Under the pieces are notes generated by a model. The model was not told the DNA's origin, ran no database searches, and was given only the letters and a program-made list of their open reading frames with translations. A DNA stretch of 64,000 nt from Blastobasis lacticolella (taxonomy: Eukaryota > Arthropoda > Insecta > Lepidoptera > Blastobasidae). Each line of letters begins with the position of its first letter. Position 1 is the stretch's first letter. Shown here in pieces: positions 35,764 to 50,049 of the stretch. The stretch is from contig LR990050.1 of the NCBI GenBank assembly GCA_905147135.1, positions 10,042,001-10,106,000 on the forward strand, given 5' to 3'. A program made the translations under genes and the position numbers.

Positions 35764-38700
35764 GTCGCGGGGAGGCCTGACCAAGGAAGTTCGGTGTCCG
35801 GAAATAAACCGCCCGTAAAATTGTCAATTCCGCGGGAGCCGGCGCTGGGCCCGACAATTTCGAGAGCCGGCCGTCCGTCTCCGGCCCCGATCTTTGTTCC
35901 GACTCACTACTTAAAAGATAACTCGTGTCATCTCAATGCTTTAATTCTTAAATTGCCTTATTTATCGCAAACCCAAACGACGCCATTTGCATAGTAATGT
36001 CCAATAACGAAACGTTGCTCGGATACTTTAAAAAGTGCAGTAGAGAGGTCATACCACTATTGCACGTCAGCAGAATGCACTACGCCATCTGGGCGTGCGC
36101 CAAAACAATCACTGTTGTTCACTATTTACTTACTCAGTTTCAAAGCACGCTCGTCGCAATACTTTCCGCGGCGGCCGTTTAAACCGTTCACTAATTACTT
36201 GCGAACAGGCGGCCGGGTGGCTCCCCGCGCTAAACTCGTTTACGGAGTCACCCGAAAGAAAATTGGGGCAGATATATCACGAGCCGCATACGCAGATAAC
36301 ACACGCATCGCCCATCCAATCACAAGGAGCAGCGAGCAGAAAGCTTATTATCGGGACGCGTCGTTCCATAAGGCGCGTAATGAGGGCGGTACGGGTCCGG
36401 GTCCGGCGCGGCGCGGGCGCTGCACGGGCGCGCTGCAGCCCCGGCGCCGCCGGACGGCCCGCGCGCGTTTTGAACTGAGATCATCGCGACGCTCATCCGT
36501 GAAATTGATTCTCGAGAAAGAAAAGACGAAAAGATAAATAAAAAGGAAATAGGAAAACACAAGCTAAGATTTGGCGTGAAATTGTTTTTCAGCGCCCGCG
36601 CCCGCCCGCCGCCGCGCCGCTGCGGGCGCGGCCCGCCGAGGAATTTCCCAATTACTGGGTGTAAATGTATCTGCTTGACTGCCTAGTACGACCGCGCTTT
36701 ATCCGAGACCATTAAGTCAATTATACTAATTGCTTCAGCATGAGGGTCATTATAAATAAATATCTATGATTAGGCAATCCTTTTACGACGTAGTAATTTA
36801 TTTTGAGGTAGGTTAGATACTGGCTTTAAAAAATTAGTTTTACAGATATCTACACACATATTCAATTACGATAATGAGTAATAAATTTTAATAGGTATTA
36901 GTTAGTTATCCGAGGGGCAATAAAATATTAACGGCTACCTAATAACTACGAGACGTCCATCAGCGTGGGCCCCTGCCGAATTGGGATCTTAAAACACTGT
37001 GACATCTCATCCACTACGTGATCCATTTGCGAAGTAAGAAGCAATCTCATTCAATACCGGCCCGCGCCCGCCGCCGCCCGCCCCCCCTGCCAGGGCTGCC
37101 GCTCGCCTGCTCTCTAACAATGCGATACTTTGTGCGCTCCGTATCACGGAACGCAATAAAACTTTACATTCCTCTTTAACTACTTTCCTAGTTATCAGCG
37201 TGTGATACGAAATGGGGCATAAACATTGCTTGTTGTTTGAAATTTATAAAATTGCGATTGCTTCACGTAATAGCCGTGGCTCTATTATGTATTGACACTA
37301 AGTGGGTTAAGTGAATTGACACTTCAGATATTGCCTCAAACTATGCGTATTAAACATAATAGCGTAATCATGTAAGACATAGTGTAGTTATAATAAACTA
37401 CATTATCGCAAAGTGTTACCTCGCCAACAGTACCTTGAAATATTTACATACTTGAGTGACACTTAATCAGTGTACAATTTCAGCTAGATATAGGTAATAT
37501 TTCACAATATATATCCCAGACAATAAAGCTGGCAGCCCTGTTAAGGCGAACGAGATGAGACGAGTATCGCTTTCCCCGATTGTATTAGATTCAGCTGCCC
37601 TTTTCATCTACATGTCGTCTCGGCGAGGGCTAGTGGATACGCCATTCCGCCATGACTGATCGCTCCACTCCATGCCGCTGTAATGGCGCCGTGTACAATA
37701 TTCCATTACTCGGATTATAAATATTCCTCGCTTATTAATAATGCAGTGGGTGGCATGACAACTCTATCGTTTCGGAACACACGCGATAGCTAATAAAAAT
37801 AAAACGCTTCTATCAGTTTTACATTGTTTTAGAAGGGCTTGTCATTGTTTCACCTGTTAATGGAACAATAAACGTATAAGGAACAAGCAGCCCGATTCAA
37901 CATAGAACCCAGTCTGAAAAACCCGTGTATTTGTCGTGAATCTATGAATATGATTATCCAACCCATTCCGAAGGATATCATCCAATAAACCTAGTACGTA
38001 GCAAAGGTATCAAATCTTTTTCGTCCGTAGTGAAATTGAATATTTATCCGGATAGTATCTCTATTCCGGAACAATTTTTATGTAGGGGAATACAATCTGA
38101 AGATATTTGGGAGGGCCACTCCACGACGATATTGGCAAATACCTTGCCTACATTACCTTTATTGCTTGGCGACGACGTGCCCGGTTTGATCCTATCTGCC
38201 GCCACACGCGCATTGAGCTTTGGCTAGATGTCTACGCGCTAATTCGCAATACCACCTACTTAAAGTTAATTAAATCTCCCTACAAAAATAAACGAATTGT
38301 GTAAGTAATTTATGAAAACATTTTTCGACTGCAGTATAATTTTTCTTAACCTGCCAGCAGCAATACGGCACAGAAATGTTAATACAACAACACCACGGAA
38401 CTAATAGACAATTACGCGAAAATAATAACTCCATTATAATAATGGCCCGTGTTACTAGTTATTTCTCACGTGTGTAAATTACAATCGGGTAATTATAATT
38501 ATGCAGAAAGTTGGGGTCGCGGGGTCGGCGCGGGCGCAGCCCTGTCGGCGACTCGCCATAAATACCTACCTCGCAATTACATTGAGTAATACCCCGGCTA
38601 AAGCTGACATGCGTATTAAATTATTAATACTGCATTAACGTCACTACAACGGGCTTTGCGGAGATACGAACGTACGATACGGAGGTGGTTTATAGATTTC

Positions 38701-40340
38701 ATTTGACTCGAACAAAATTGATTTGGAAGGGAGTTAATTTAAACTGGCTCTCCAGATGTTTTGGTGTAAACTGTAAGTTTGGAAGCAATTGAATAATAAA
38801 TAAATAAAGTATCCGATGGCAACTGGCAGATAAACTTGACGTTTAATCTGTTTCAACATTTAGTACCTACGAAGGGTGGCGCTGTAATCTCTAGTTATAT
38901 ACTTATAATAATGTTTGTAGTTCCGCGATAAAGGTCGGGACTTTAGAGATGAAACGCTGTTTAGAAGTGCCACAAACTTATTTGACTTGGTGACGGGGCG
39001 TCGCTGTCGTTGTCATTTCAGATATATTTTTAAATAAAGTGCGCGAAGTGCCGCAATTTTTTGACAGTTCCAGTTTTGGTCACCGGGTCAGATAAGTTTT
39101 TGCCTGTACAGAATCTACGTTACAAAAAACAGACAAAACGAAACCTTGCTTCGTCCATACACACGCAGTAACAACACCTCATCGCATTAAAATCCACCCA
39201 CTTATTTCCTTTACCGTTCCAAATTAATATATAACTACTTTACGGCCGCAACTCTTGCAAAAATATGGTGCCTATAAAACAAGTCGCGCGCGAGTTATAC
39301 AAGCACCAACACAATACAATGTAAGGCTGTAAGCCCACGGGAAGGTATTACTGCCGGTGGCTGTAACAACGCACTGAGGCGCGAATCGTGCGCAAATTGA
39401 CCCGACAATAGACGCAATTTACAGCACAAAACCCGCCGAGCCGCGATCAAAGGTGACACAATGATATAAATACGATCTGCGACTTATGGCACAGAACACT
39501 GCGCCTAATAGCTCCAGATAAAGTACAATGCAATCGTTAGATACCGGCTTAGCCCTAATTTGCCCGACGCCAAATACGTGCTCTCGTCATGCTGATAGCT
39601 GCTTGCTTTAAGTACCTAAACCTGCAATTTATATGGTATTCCATTTGGAATTGTATCTAGTACTAGAGAGTAGCCATTGGGTATCTCTTATAGGTATCAT
39701 AGGATATCTGAATACAACAATTATCTGGTATAGCAACGGTCTTGTTCCTCGTACCTTTTTTATTGGACTGTCTAATAAAAACAATGGATCGCAATAGATA
39801 TGAGTAGGTATGACGAATATGATCGAAGCCGATTAAAATTAATCGATAACTTAACCTATTGATTTCAATTTCAATAGGAAACATACGTCAGTGTGGCCAC
39901 TCAGCTGAGTGTGTAATAATTATAATAAATTTAAAACAACTGAAACAATGTACAGTAAATTAATACGCCTTGTTTTACCTACATTCGAACAAATTAATAT
40001 TGCCTATTGTTCTAGGCACGCAGTGAACACGCTCCATTCTTGCGTCTAGCAATCGTGTAGACAATTAACGCAGTAATTTTAATTTCCTCCGTAATTATTT
40101 CGCTAATAAAAATTGTTCATTAACATATTCCGGCGAATCAATCTAATGCAGACACAATTATTCATGGCGTGGCGTAATTGCGGGCTACGGCTCCGCTCCG
40201 CAAACAGCCCCGCGATGGAATCACAACACCAACACTGATGCCCACCAATTACATCCGTTCTGGACGCCTTTATGAACCCATAGTAGTCTTATGGACAAAG
40301 GAAGTAGGTATTGTTGCGTAGAACACGAAAATTGTGTACG

Positions 40341-40560
40341 ATGCTATTACGGTGAGGGAAAACATCGTGATGAAACCTGCAAATTCAGGCGACTGAATGT
40401 GTAATCGTGATCCAATCTGGTTAGGTTCCCTTGGCAGCAGGATCATGGAGGTCAGGTAGTAGTAGTCGCTCATCTGAAATTATCTGATCTGCCAAATCCT
40501 GGATGACAGTCAAGGCGGACCCCGGGCCCTCGCGTGCGAGAGCACAACCGGGATATTATG
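40341..40560 (+). mobile_element. SINE copy, head truncated
   Basis: Starts 'attacggtgagggaaaacatcgtgatgaaacctgcaaatt' and ends 'caaggcggaccccgggccctcgcgtgcgagagcacaacc'. Same body and tail as the copies at 15000 and 17161; the tRNA-like head is missing. Confidence 0.83.
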
Positions 40561-42770
40561 CTGGATTATTTTTACTGGGTAGAAGACAAAAGTTGCGTTC
40601 CCAGACAATAAGCGCCCGCAGTGGCGGCGCGGGCGCCTCGCAGATGCCATATTCGTTGCGCGCCGGCTCGTTTAATTGTCATTGTTAACCGTCGCGATAG
40701 ACTGCGATAATGCGGCTTAATTAACGGTCAGGCGCAACGCTGATTGCGCCGTTGTTAAGTCGAGTCAAGCGCAATAACTTAGCCACAGGCCTGTAAATAA
40801 GTGTTCGTGATCGTCGACTAGGTATTTTAATGAGATTTAATAGCGCAGCCTGCCACGAGCGACTCAACCGGCGGCCCCACGGGTAACATTGTCGGCTCTT
40901 AAGGCTTAATTGGTCCCCTACATGTTTAATCCGCTTAATGGTTGTTTTTGTCGGACGACGCACAATAACGAAATCCGGTTTCGACATCAATAACCCTGAT
41001 CGATGTGAAACTTGTCACTTAACATTCTTCTTATTAAGTTGATTAGTACAGTCGAATGACGACAACGTCTAGCGTTTGCGTAACTGAACATAAATATTCA
41101 GCGTTTCGCGTCGCGTTGTGTGTTTTCGGAGTGAAACTCGTATGACGAATCTGTAATCTCATAATTGCTTCATTAGCTACGTCGAGTGGGATGTTAATCG
41201 TTATTTATTGTCAATAAATTGTTGTATTCATGGTGGTAGAAGCGGAAGGCGCATAAATTCGACGAGCTAGTGGCGGGCTGACACCTGTGATTGCATTTAC
41301 AATGCTAATTCACGGCACAATATCACGTCAGCGGCCGCGCTCCTCGTTTTCGCAATCGCGATGAACATACGCCGGCGCGCCGCCACCGCCGCCACCGCCG
41401 CCGCCGCGTCTCCATGGAGGCACATTTTTGCGCGTTCTGCCTCGCTGGAGAGAGAAGCTCACCTCCGGATCGATATCTTACCCACTAAAATAGCTACAGA
41501 GTATTAGCTACTTGCTATTACATTTTTTCAGCACTCAACTATACATGATGGATGATTATTTAAAACGGAATCAGTATTAAATTATTGATAGACGGGACGC
41601 GAGCGTGGGCGGTTACGCGCCGAGATAAGCCGCCGGATAAGCGGTCGCAATCCATTATCGAGCAGTTAATTGATAATTACTTTCTTCCATTACGCCCGAC
41701 GAAAAACGCGGTGATTAACTCAGAATCGCTTTAACGAGCACAATGGGTTGGCGTTCAATTAAAAACCCTTGTCGAAGTAGACGGCTTCGCAGAAAAGAGG
41801 ATTCGACGCTGACTCAATCTCGTATACATGGAATAAGGAATTACTCGCGTGCGGAAAGTTTTTAATTAAATATTCACCCGTTTTGTAATTAAGACACGAT
41901 TCAATTGAACACAATGGCGTCTCGTGAGGCACTTTCGAAAGAAATCGGAGACTGAGTTAACGTTTTCAATAAGTTAACGAGAGCGGAGATTGGATGGTGG
42001 GATGCGCGGTAATTAAGTTTATGAATGCCCTCGCGCACAATTGGGTGACTTGGAAGTTGAATTGCGCTTAGATATCGATCAGGCGGTTCGGAAGGGCAGC
42101 TGGGATGTTTCGTTTTGCTTTGCAACAAGTACCTTAGCAGTCCTGCCGTGGATGCCTCGGGCGCGGAGCTCGGCGCCCGCGGAGCCACATATGCCACATT
42201 TGAGCGTAATTTAAATGCATGCACATTACTCGCGCACACCGCGCCAACACAATACCTTAATTTATTATAAATAGCTTTATTACCTGAACCACCTCCGCGA
42301 GCTGGTAAAGAATAATTAAATCACGAGTGTGTAGTTATAATAATGCTGGTATGAACTTAATTGGTTATTATAAAAACTAGTTGGCAGTAAACTAATAATT
42401 GAATTGGTGGTTTAGACAAGAAGTAATTTTTTAGGTTCAATTTAAAAATACTGTTTATAATAAACGATACATTGTTCGGTTTGTAAAGTTTGACTAAGCT
42501 CACATTAACAGCAGTCGTATTAAAAAGGCCAAGTCGTAAGTAATGCTCGCGCGATTTAACTTTGATAAAACTGGCCGAACTAATCCAATAAACGGCGTAG
42601 TTATCTCCGCATGTAAGACCCAGAATGGCTGCAATGTAATCTGGCAGACGTTTAATTTCGCCATTTTAAATGAATCTAGGATCTCATATCCCTCGTCCGA
42701 ATTCTTGCCGGCGTCGGTTGGTTCGACGGCGAATAAATCGCGGGGCAGACCGCCGGCCGTCGCTGACGGC

Positions 42771-42801
42771 GCCCGCGCCCGCCCCCGCCCCCGCCCCCGC
42801 C
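42771..42801 (-). repeat. C-rich tract; G-quadruplex potential on the Bx-sense strand
   Basis: gcccgcgcccgcccccgcccccgcccccgcc on plus: the minus strand has several runs of three to five G separated by single bases. Confidence 0.7.
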
Positions 42802-43959
42802 TGTGATATATCGCGCCACCGTGCTGTTTATGAGATATTTCATAAAGCGCATCATTGGCATGCCATTCATCACCGAATCGCATGCGGACCCCTTTCAAAC
42901 GCAGAGATATCGGCCTCGGAAACGGGACGACGTTCCTGGCATAAGATGTGCTGCTGAAAGGTGCTTACTACTTAGGTATTCGTAGTGTATATCGTAATAG
43001 ACAAACACAATAATACGTTAGTTATTAACATTCACACAATAGCCAATACTTCTATGATAAATACTACCTACTTAATTATAAAAAAGCAATTGTTCGCCTA
43101 ACAATTATTTTTGTTCCCCATTGTTTTACAAAGTACCTAAATCAAGTCATTGCATATTCCATTCTCAATAAAGCTACATGAATATTTTATTGTTTCCGTG
43201 TGAGTTCCACATTCTTTTACCATTAAATACGTCTATTTTATACGTTTATCGGAAATAATATAGCTCAATAAACGTAAACCTTTGTAAAACAATATGCTAT
43301 GAAAAGTACAACTATTATTTTCCATAGCAATAAATGGACAGTTTAACAACTTAATTTCACTACCGCATACCGTTTTTATTATGAAGAACCGCGCTACTAA
43401 TTCGAAAAATATTGAGGTACGTAAAAAACCTTTTTTTATCAGCAAAACCTTTCTTAAAGAGATAATAAGAACATTAAAACCATTGTCGCTGTCACGTAAT
43501 TAATTAAGCAACTAAAAAACAAACTAAGTGTGCATACGAAGCGGCCCTCAGGTATTCCCGTCCCAAAATTAAGACTGCCATATCAAAACCAATTTTGAGT
43601 CACACGCTAATGGTGCATACAAACTGCTTTAATGCCGCTAACGAATGTCTCCGCGAAAAAGGCCGCCGCTTTTTACAACTACGTGAAAATGAGTGCCATT
43701 CGGATTTGTTAGTACGTATCCGGAGTTGAGAATTCACACGTGAAGATTCGTGCCGCATGTAGTGTAGCCACTTGCGTCGTTTGGGCTGAGTGCCGGGCGC
43801 TAGGGTGCGTTCACGCTCTGGGAATGCGGTTGCGCATCATCTTGAAGTTCTCGAACTTCTTCTCGTGGTTCTAGAGTTCATGTTGTGATATGGACATATG
43901 TATAAAGACTAAAAAAGCTAATATAATGTATAATCAAGGAAAAATTACACACAACCTAA

Positions 43960-44130
43960 CCGACAAATGTCGGAAAATCAAATATATCCTAAACTACTAA
44001 ACCGATTATAATGAAACAAGGACCATCTTCATTAAACTGGTTTTAATACAAAGACCACATCGAAATTGGCCGATCTGTTCAGGAGTTAGGATGCTACAGA
44101 CTGACACACCGATTTAGACGCCAAACTTAC
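43960..44130. repeat. dispersed repeat, Helitron-like or unclassified
   Basis: Contains 'cctaaactactaaaccgattataatgaaac' and 'ccgatctgttcaggagttaggatgctacagac', phrases I recall from many moth and butterfly genomes. Ends are not defined. Confidence 0.5.
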
Positions 44131-47100
44131 AACACGCCCATTTTTTATTTTCAAAATACGAGTAACAATCGCAACCGTTCATGGTTCGGAACGGCTGAGT
44201 TGTATTTGATAACAAGAGTCGGAACGCCCACAGAGTAAAAACTTGCACTCGAAGCGTATCGTCTGAACGCGACCCAGTCAAGGGCTCCCCTCGGAGGAAG
44301 CCAGATCGAAAGAAGATGGCCGTCTTCCTGCTGTGAGCGTATTATCCGAACCCACCATTGAATGCAATTTCCATTCGTTTCGGCTTGAACCTGTGTCGCT
44401 ATGCCGCTTTTGTCTGTGGACTCGCCATCAACTTGCCAGCTGTTAAGCTCTCTCAGGATTTGTTTGCTCATAAAAGGTAAACATTTTATGAAAATCTATT
44501 TGCGTGGTTAGCAGACACATCAGACACAGCAGACACCCTACCGGCAATTAAAATTAAAATTAGTAGAGCTTATTCATCTAAAACGCTCTAGGTAAGTACA
44601 TACGAAGCTCTACATAGGTAAAGAAAAATTCAAAATTATCATTATTACCCACAAACATTTATGAAAATATGAGTTGACGTCATAATAGATGTATGAATAG
44701 ATACTTATTAAGATCCGTAACCGCGCGGAAGCACCACCACCGCGGGCGCCGCTGCAGGCACGTATGAGCAGTGGCTGCGCGCACTTGCTCCATAAACAGG
44801 CTGCCGTATTTTTCAATCAGAGAGCTGTCAAAGCGTTCTGACACCCTCATCCCATCGGCTCGCACTCGCCGAGCACCGAAATTGGTTTTCTACATTCAAT
44901 CCATACAAAGTTTAATGTTATTCGTTCGCGATATCACCGGGATGCTGCCGATGTTTACCGACGCGCCAAATCATATTGGATTTGCAAACTTTTGTTTGCG
45001 GACTTTATTTCATTTCACTGTTAGTTCAGGCCGAGGAAATGTAATTTTAGATATTGTCCTCTCGACAGGGAGTTATGAATCAAGTTTATGAGGATCTTGA
45101 CCGTATTGAGAGTGGAATAGTAACCAAACTAAAGCTATTACACTTAAAACTGTTTGAATCGCGCTTTACGGAAACTGTTCTCCTTTAGCGTAACTAATAA
45201 ACACGCTTATGCGAGACGGCTTCAAATAAGGCGAACGTGATTTATATTTTTCTGGCGAGCATTGCAAGGTGCAAGTTGCAAATTAACCGCGCCGGATATC
45301 TGCGGAGGCCGCAATACCAGAGCCGGCGGCGCGAGTGCGGTTGCGGGCGTTTATAAATTGAAGGGCTGGTACCTGCGGCTTAATACACCGCCGTTTCCGC
45401 TTCATTTCCGGGCGGCGCGCGCGGCGCCGGATATTGCCTTTAAGGTTGCGCCGCACGCTACCGCCCGCCGCGGCCGCCGACGGTCCGCGCTAGCGACGCC
45501 CGCGAGCGCTGCCCGCATCCTCTGGGACACGTTGACATGCCAGTAGCCATTCATCCCCCATATTTAAATTGCATTTGCAATGTATTAGTTCAGTGGGTTC
45601 ATGAATAACGAATGACGCTATGGATTTTTACGTCTACAACACACAAAAAAAGCTTTGTTTTGTGAGTGACAAACTTTTCCGCCCCTCTCCAAATGTAAGT
45701 CAAATAAGCCACAAACCTTTTGTGCATTCCCCGCGCGATCGCGCCACTCAATGGACGAAAATAAGAGAAAAGCAATCCCTTAAAACTGGTGCTCCGGAAA
45801 TTAAATTTTCCCTTAAGCTTTAAGTTTAATTAACTAACATCACGCGAGCGATGCAGTGACCAAAGTCAGCGGGCTCGGGCGGATGAAAGCAGCGGTGTTG
45901 CCGGGGAGCGGTGGTGACTGGAACTATGTAACTCGATGGGTCTTGTTTCGCTACGTGTTGCCGCTTATCGCGGTTGTTTAAGAGGAGTGTTTCCAGAGCG
46001 CTCCGTACAAACGTAGTTTGATCATGTTTTCAATATTAGACTATCAAAGCCAATACAATTTTGTAGACGTGATCCAGAAACCAGTGCCTTGTGGTTTGTC
46101 AGATTTTCGTTAAAATATATTCTTTCATAGTTGCGCAGGGCTTCAAAATTTTCATATTAAAAAATACTTTTAAAAAATCAACTTTAAAATTATCATTTCT
46201 ATATATTTAAACGAAAATCGGACAATTTCATTCCTACACACGACAGCGAGACGTAGCAAACCTTAGCGACACGAAAACGCTCCGATACTAACCCAAAACT
46301 GCTACTAAAACGGCCGAGTTACATAGTTGCAGCGGGACGGCGGGCGAAGGATGCAATTGCAATGTAACGACCCATTGCTGTGCGATTTGATGGACAGTCA
46401 ATTTAAAGCGACGAGCACCCGTTCGTATGCGTTTTAATTTGCAATAACAGACCCATTGCGCGGGCGCAGTGGACCTGATTGACCACATCCAGTGCGTAAC
46501 TTCCTGATGTCTATACCGTAGAAACCGCATAATTAAATTATTTATTCATTTAAAAAAGCTATGACATTTGATGATATTTTGTAAATGTTAATTGAAGAAG
46601 AATGAACTTTAAGGAATGCAATAAGTTATTCTAGTCGACGTTTCAAGACAAATAATTAATCTAGTCAATTCTAGTCTGAGCCAAGCTATGGTCACGACAA
46701 GCGACGAAATAGGAAGGCAGGTAGCCTCAGTCAACACTATCAGTATGAAAGCGTCTTTACCCGTAATTTCCATCGCTACATATGCATGTCCAGTCTTCTC
46801 CGACTCCATAGAGAGAGAGATCACAAAAACTAGATTGTGTTTTGTTGCGTGAATCATAAACGGCGTGGAATTGTCTAATGTATTTTGCATGTTTTTTGTT
46901 GTTTTTTCCTCGTCATAATCATTACCATATGGTTCTTGGTAGCGCGGTGTTAATAAATATTAACGTTTTAACCGTCTGCTGTTATGGTGGGGAAGCATGC
47001 GGTTTTAATTGCGGCCAGCATTACGCAACTTAATAATGTAATAGGGTCGTTTTTTCTACTGTTGATGTTTTCCAGACTGTCTAAGCGGTAAGTGCTTTAT

Positions 47101-47202
47101 TTCATAAAAAAAACACGACGTGGTCCAATTATTTTATCACGCAAAGTAATGAATAATGCACTCTCGACGGTTATATGGCTATGCTAACACCCACAATGCT
47201 AT

Positions 47203-47418
47203 GGGGCTAGATTTTTAAATCGCTCGCTTTGATTTGAACGGTTTCAATGTTGATTTTCGGGATGAAAAATTCTATATTTTTAGTCACATTGGGAACACCG
47301 AAAACGTACGGTTCAAAAATAACGAAAATCATTACCATGCATCAAAATATTGAATTTACCATGCCGAAAATCAAAATTGAAAACCGCTCGAATCAAGACG
47401 AGCAATTCCAAAATAGGG
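47203..47418. mobile_element. MITE, family A
   Basis: Left end 'ggggctagatttttaaatcgctcgctttgatttgaacggtttcaatgttgattttcgg' pairs with the right end (reverse complement 'ACCCTATTTTGGAATTGCTCGTCTTGATTCGAGCGGTTTTCAATTTTGATTTTCGG') over nearly 60 bp with scattered mismatches. The interior matches the 13840 copy. The open frames inside it are incidental. Confidence 0.85.
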
Positions 47419-48694
47419 TACATAGACTTTAGTAGTCTTTGAGAGACATTCGCTGTTTGTGATACATCTAATTTGATTACAATTTGGGTTTGAAATTGGA
47501 AACATGATATCTTCAGTATATTAATAGCACCCACTCAGCATATGTTTAAGGCACATTTAATTTAATGACATGGTAATATTTCCCCAAATTGACAATAACA
47601 AAGCTAGCTACATCATTATTCAGATAAGATAGCCTTTTATTTCGGATGTCATCGCGTCAGATATTTGGGGCGCGTAGCGTATCAGATTACCGTTGACTTG
47701 CATAAGGTTTCGATTCATTTGTGTCAGGACAGCTTACAAATTTATTTATTATGCCACGCTGGAGTGTGAGTATACATTATGACACGGCTCATCTTATCGC
47801 GCCCTGGTTTCGCTACACTAAATCGTTTCCATTACTTTAAGTAGATTTCGATGTTCGTGTCAAACGCAGTCGCGATAATATCGCGATTTATTTTATTAAT
47901 ACATTCAATCTAATGGCTCGGGGCGGGAGATGCGTCAGTTTAACTAATAGATTCTTACTCTGGATCGGCTTATGTACCTACTACTAGTTTTTGCATAGAC
48001 TACGTACGCGTTATGTTGTAGTTATTCCCGCAGGAACAATATTACAGTTTCGGATACGTAAATTATAGCATTTACCGCCTATTTTCGCGTTATTCTGAGA
48101 TAATAACATATAATAAAATCCCTAAGCTACATTCTACACTTTATCATGTATTTTTTATAATTTTGTGTGCAACAAAGGCTGTATCTATCTATCTATCCAC
48201 TGCAAAATTTCATCAAAAGCAACTTTATGATTTTTTTATTGTTACGTTAAACCTCTATCATTACGTTAAAAAATTTGATAAATACCCGACAGAAGCAGTG
48301 AAGTAACATCGCCTTTTATACGCAGGCTCGCGCAAGTGAATCATTATAACAATCACCAACAGCCCACAGCAGCCTACTCTTCAGGCACACCAAAGGCAAG
48401 TCACATAATAGCAGAATAGATGTGCGCGCGCGCTGCTTTCGGTGTGCCTGAGTCCCAACTACACCCACATCGATACTTATGCCTCTATTTTTATTATGAG
48501 TCAATAAACTGACAGTTCTTATTTAATATTTCCGGGGGACTTAGCGATTCGAGAATAATACTTCCTTAAGAAGAGTAGGCACCTATCGGACTTAAATTCG
48601 TTTAATTTCGATAAATACGATTTATTAGAATACGATTAAACGTAACAAAATCGGTTACCGCTATTATACCGTACTTAAAATCAAAATCTCCAAT

Positions 48695-48730
48695 CTAACC
48701 TAACCTAACCTAACCTAACCTAACCTAACC
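48695..48730 (-). repeat. interstitial (TTAGG)n telomere-type array
   Basis: Seven perfect TAACC units in a row on the plus strand, which is TTAGG on the minus strand, the common insect telomere unit. Far from any sign of a chromosome end. Confidence 0.9.
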
Positions 48731-50049
48731 AATTCGCTGCCATTAAAAGATTAAACAATAAATTTAACTTTCTAAACAGCTACAATCAATAAACCGGCAT
48801 TGGTTTTAAACCGCAAAGTTTCTCCAATTGGCTTAGCATAATAGCGTTATTTATACGACCCGTAAACATGTCACTTCCTACTTTGTTAATAAAATGTATT
48901 TAAACAATAAACATGTCGTTCCGTGATAGCTTTGTTTCCTTTCTATAATTAAACACCGATTACGGGGACGCATTTGAATATCAAAGGCCCCAGTTAATAA
49001 TGTAATCGGCGCGTATCGAATTACTTCGTTAATATTAATTTTGACATTAATACAATGTGCCTCAAGTCAAGAGATGTATTCTTGGCGATCGGCTCTTTAT
49101 TCAGAATTTAAAGTGGTCTTATACATTAATTCATTCTTGTAGATATGATACTGTCTTGAAGAAAAGTGAGATCGAGTAGGTAAGGATTTTATTATTGAAA
49201 ATTGAGTAAGTATAAATGAACAAAACAAATATTCACGCTCGACTGAATCTTACTTCCTTGCTTTGTTTGTCTTTTTTCCTTAGGTAGGAATAGCTTGGTT
49301 TCAAGGGTTCGGAGTGCTCTTAGTAAGTAGCTATAGTTTTATAGCCCTTATTTAGCCTTGATTTTTATACTGTATCTCAAAAGGCCCTGACTAGTTTTTA
49401 TCCGTCACAAAATCGAATTGATCAAAAGCTGGTTATTTATGATAATTTAAAATGCCAATATTATGCAACTAACTTCATCTAGATTTTTAATTGTATTGTA
49501 TAAATTCCTAATAACACGATTAATATAGCTTAACCTACACATTTAATATTGAATTGCTAATCTATTGCATCAATTTTACGCATAAGGGAATAAAATAAAG
49601 CCACTTAAAGTTTGCTGAATTTGAAGAGCGAGCGCATAAACATAACGAAGGGGTAGGAGCAGGAACTGCCTTCACGGGCCACCAAACCCTTACAATCCCT
49701 TTTAATACGATAATGTACCTCTATCTTGCGTCTGCAGTCACACACGACCCTCGTGTGCTAATTGAATTTAAGGAATAAAATCCAATCGCCCGATTCTTTA
49801 TTATTCAAGATCCAATTTGGATAAGGTCTGATCGGTCCGCGGGGCGCGCGGGCGGGGCAGTCGAGAATAAAATTGGATTTGTCACTCAAAACATAAGGCT
49901 GTCTTTAAGTTTAATAAGAAAATACTGTATCATAAATTTGAGAACGAAAGCTTATTCGGATTCTTGAAAAGTTTGCCCCCTTGTTCCGTGATAGCGTCGG
50001 TATTTTATCGTGTTCATTTCTTTGTTAGGTAAGATACTCCCAGCCACAG

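Noticed and set aside
36095..36562. Long GC-rich open frames on both strands
   Set aside because: Low-complexity Arg/Ala/Pro/Gly composition on both strands at once, no splice or domain evidence; an effect of a GC island.
44151..44471. 106-codon minus-strand open frame
   Set aside because: Adjacent to a dispersed repeat (43960-44130) and without family resemblance; could be a worn transposon piece, but that cannot be supported.
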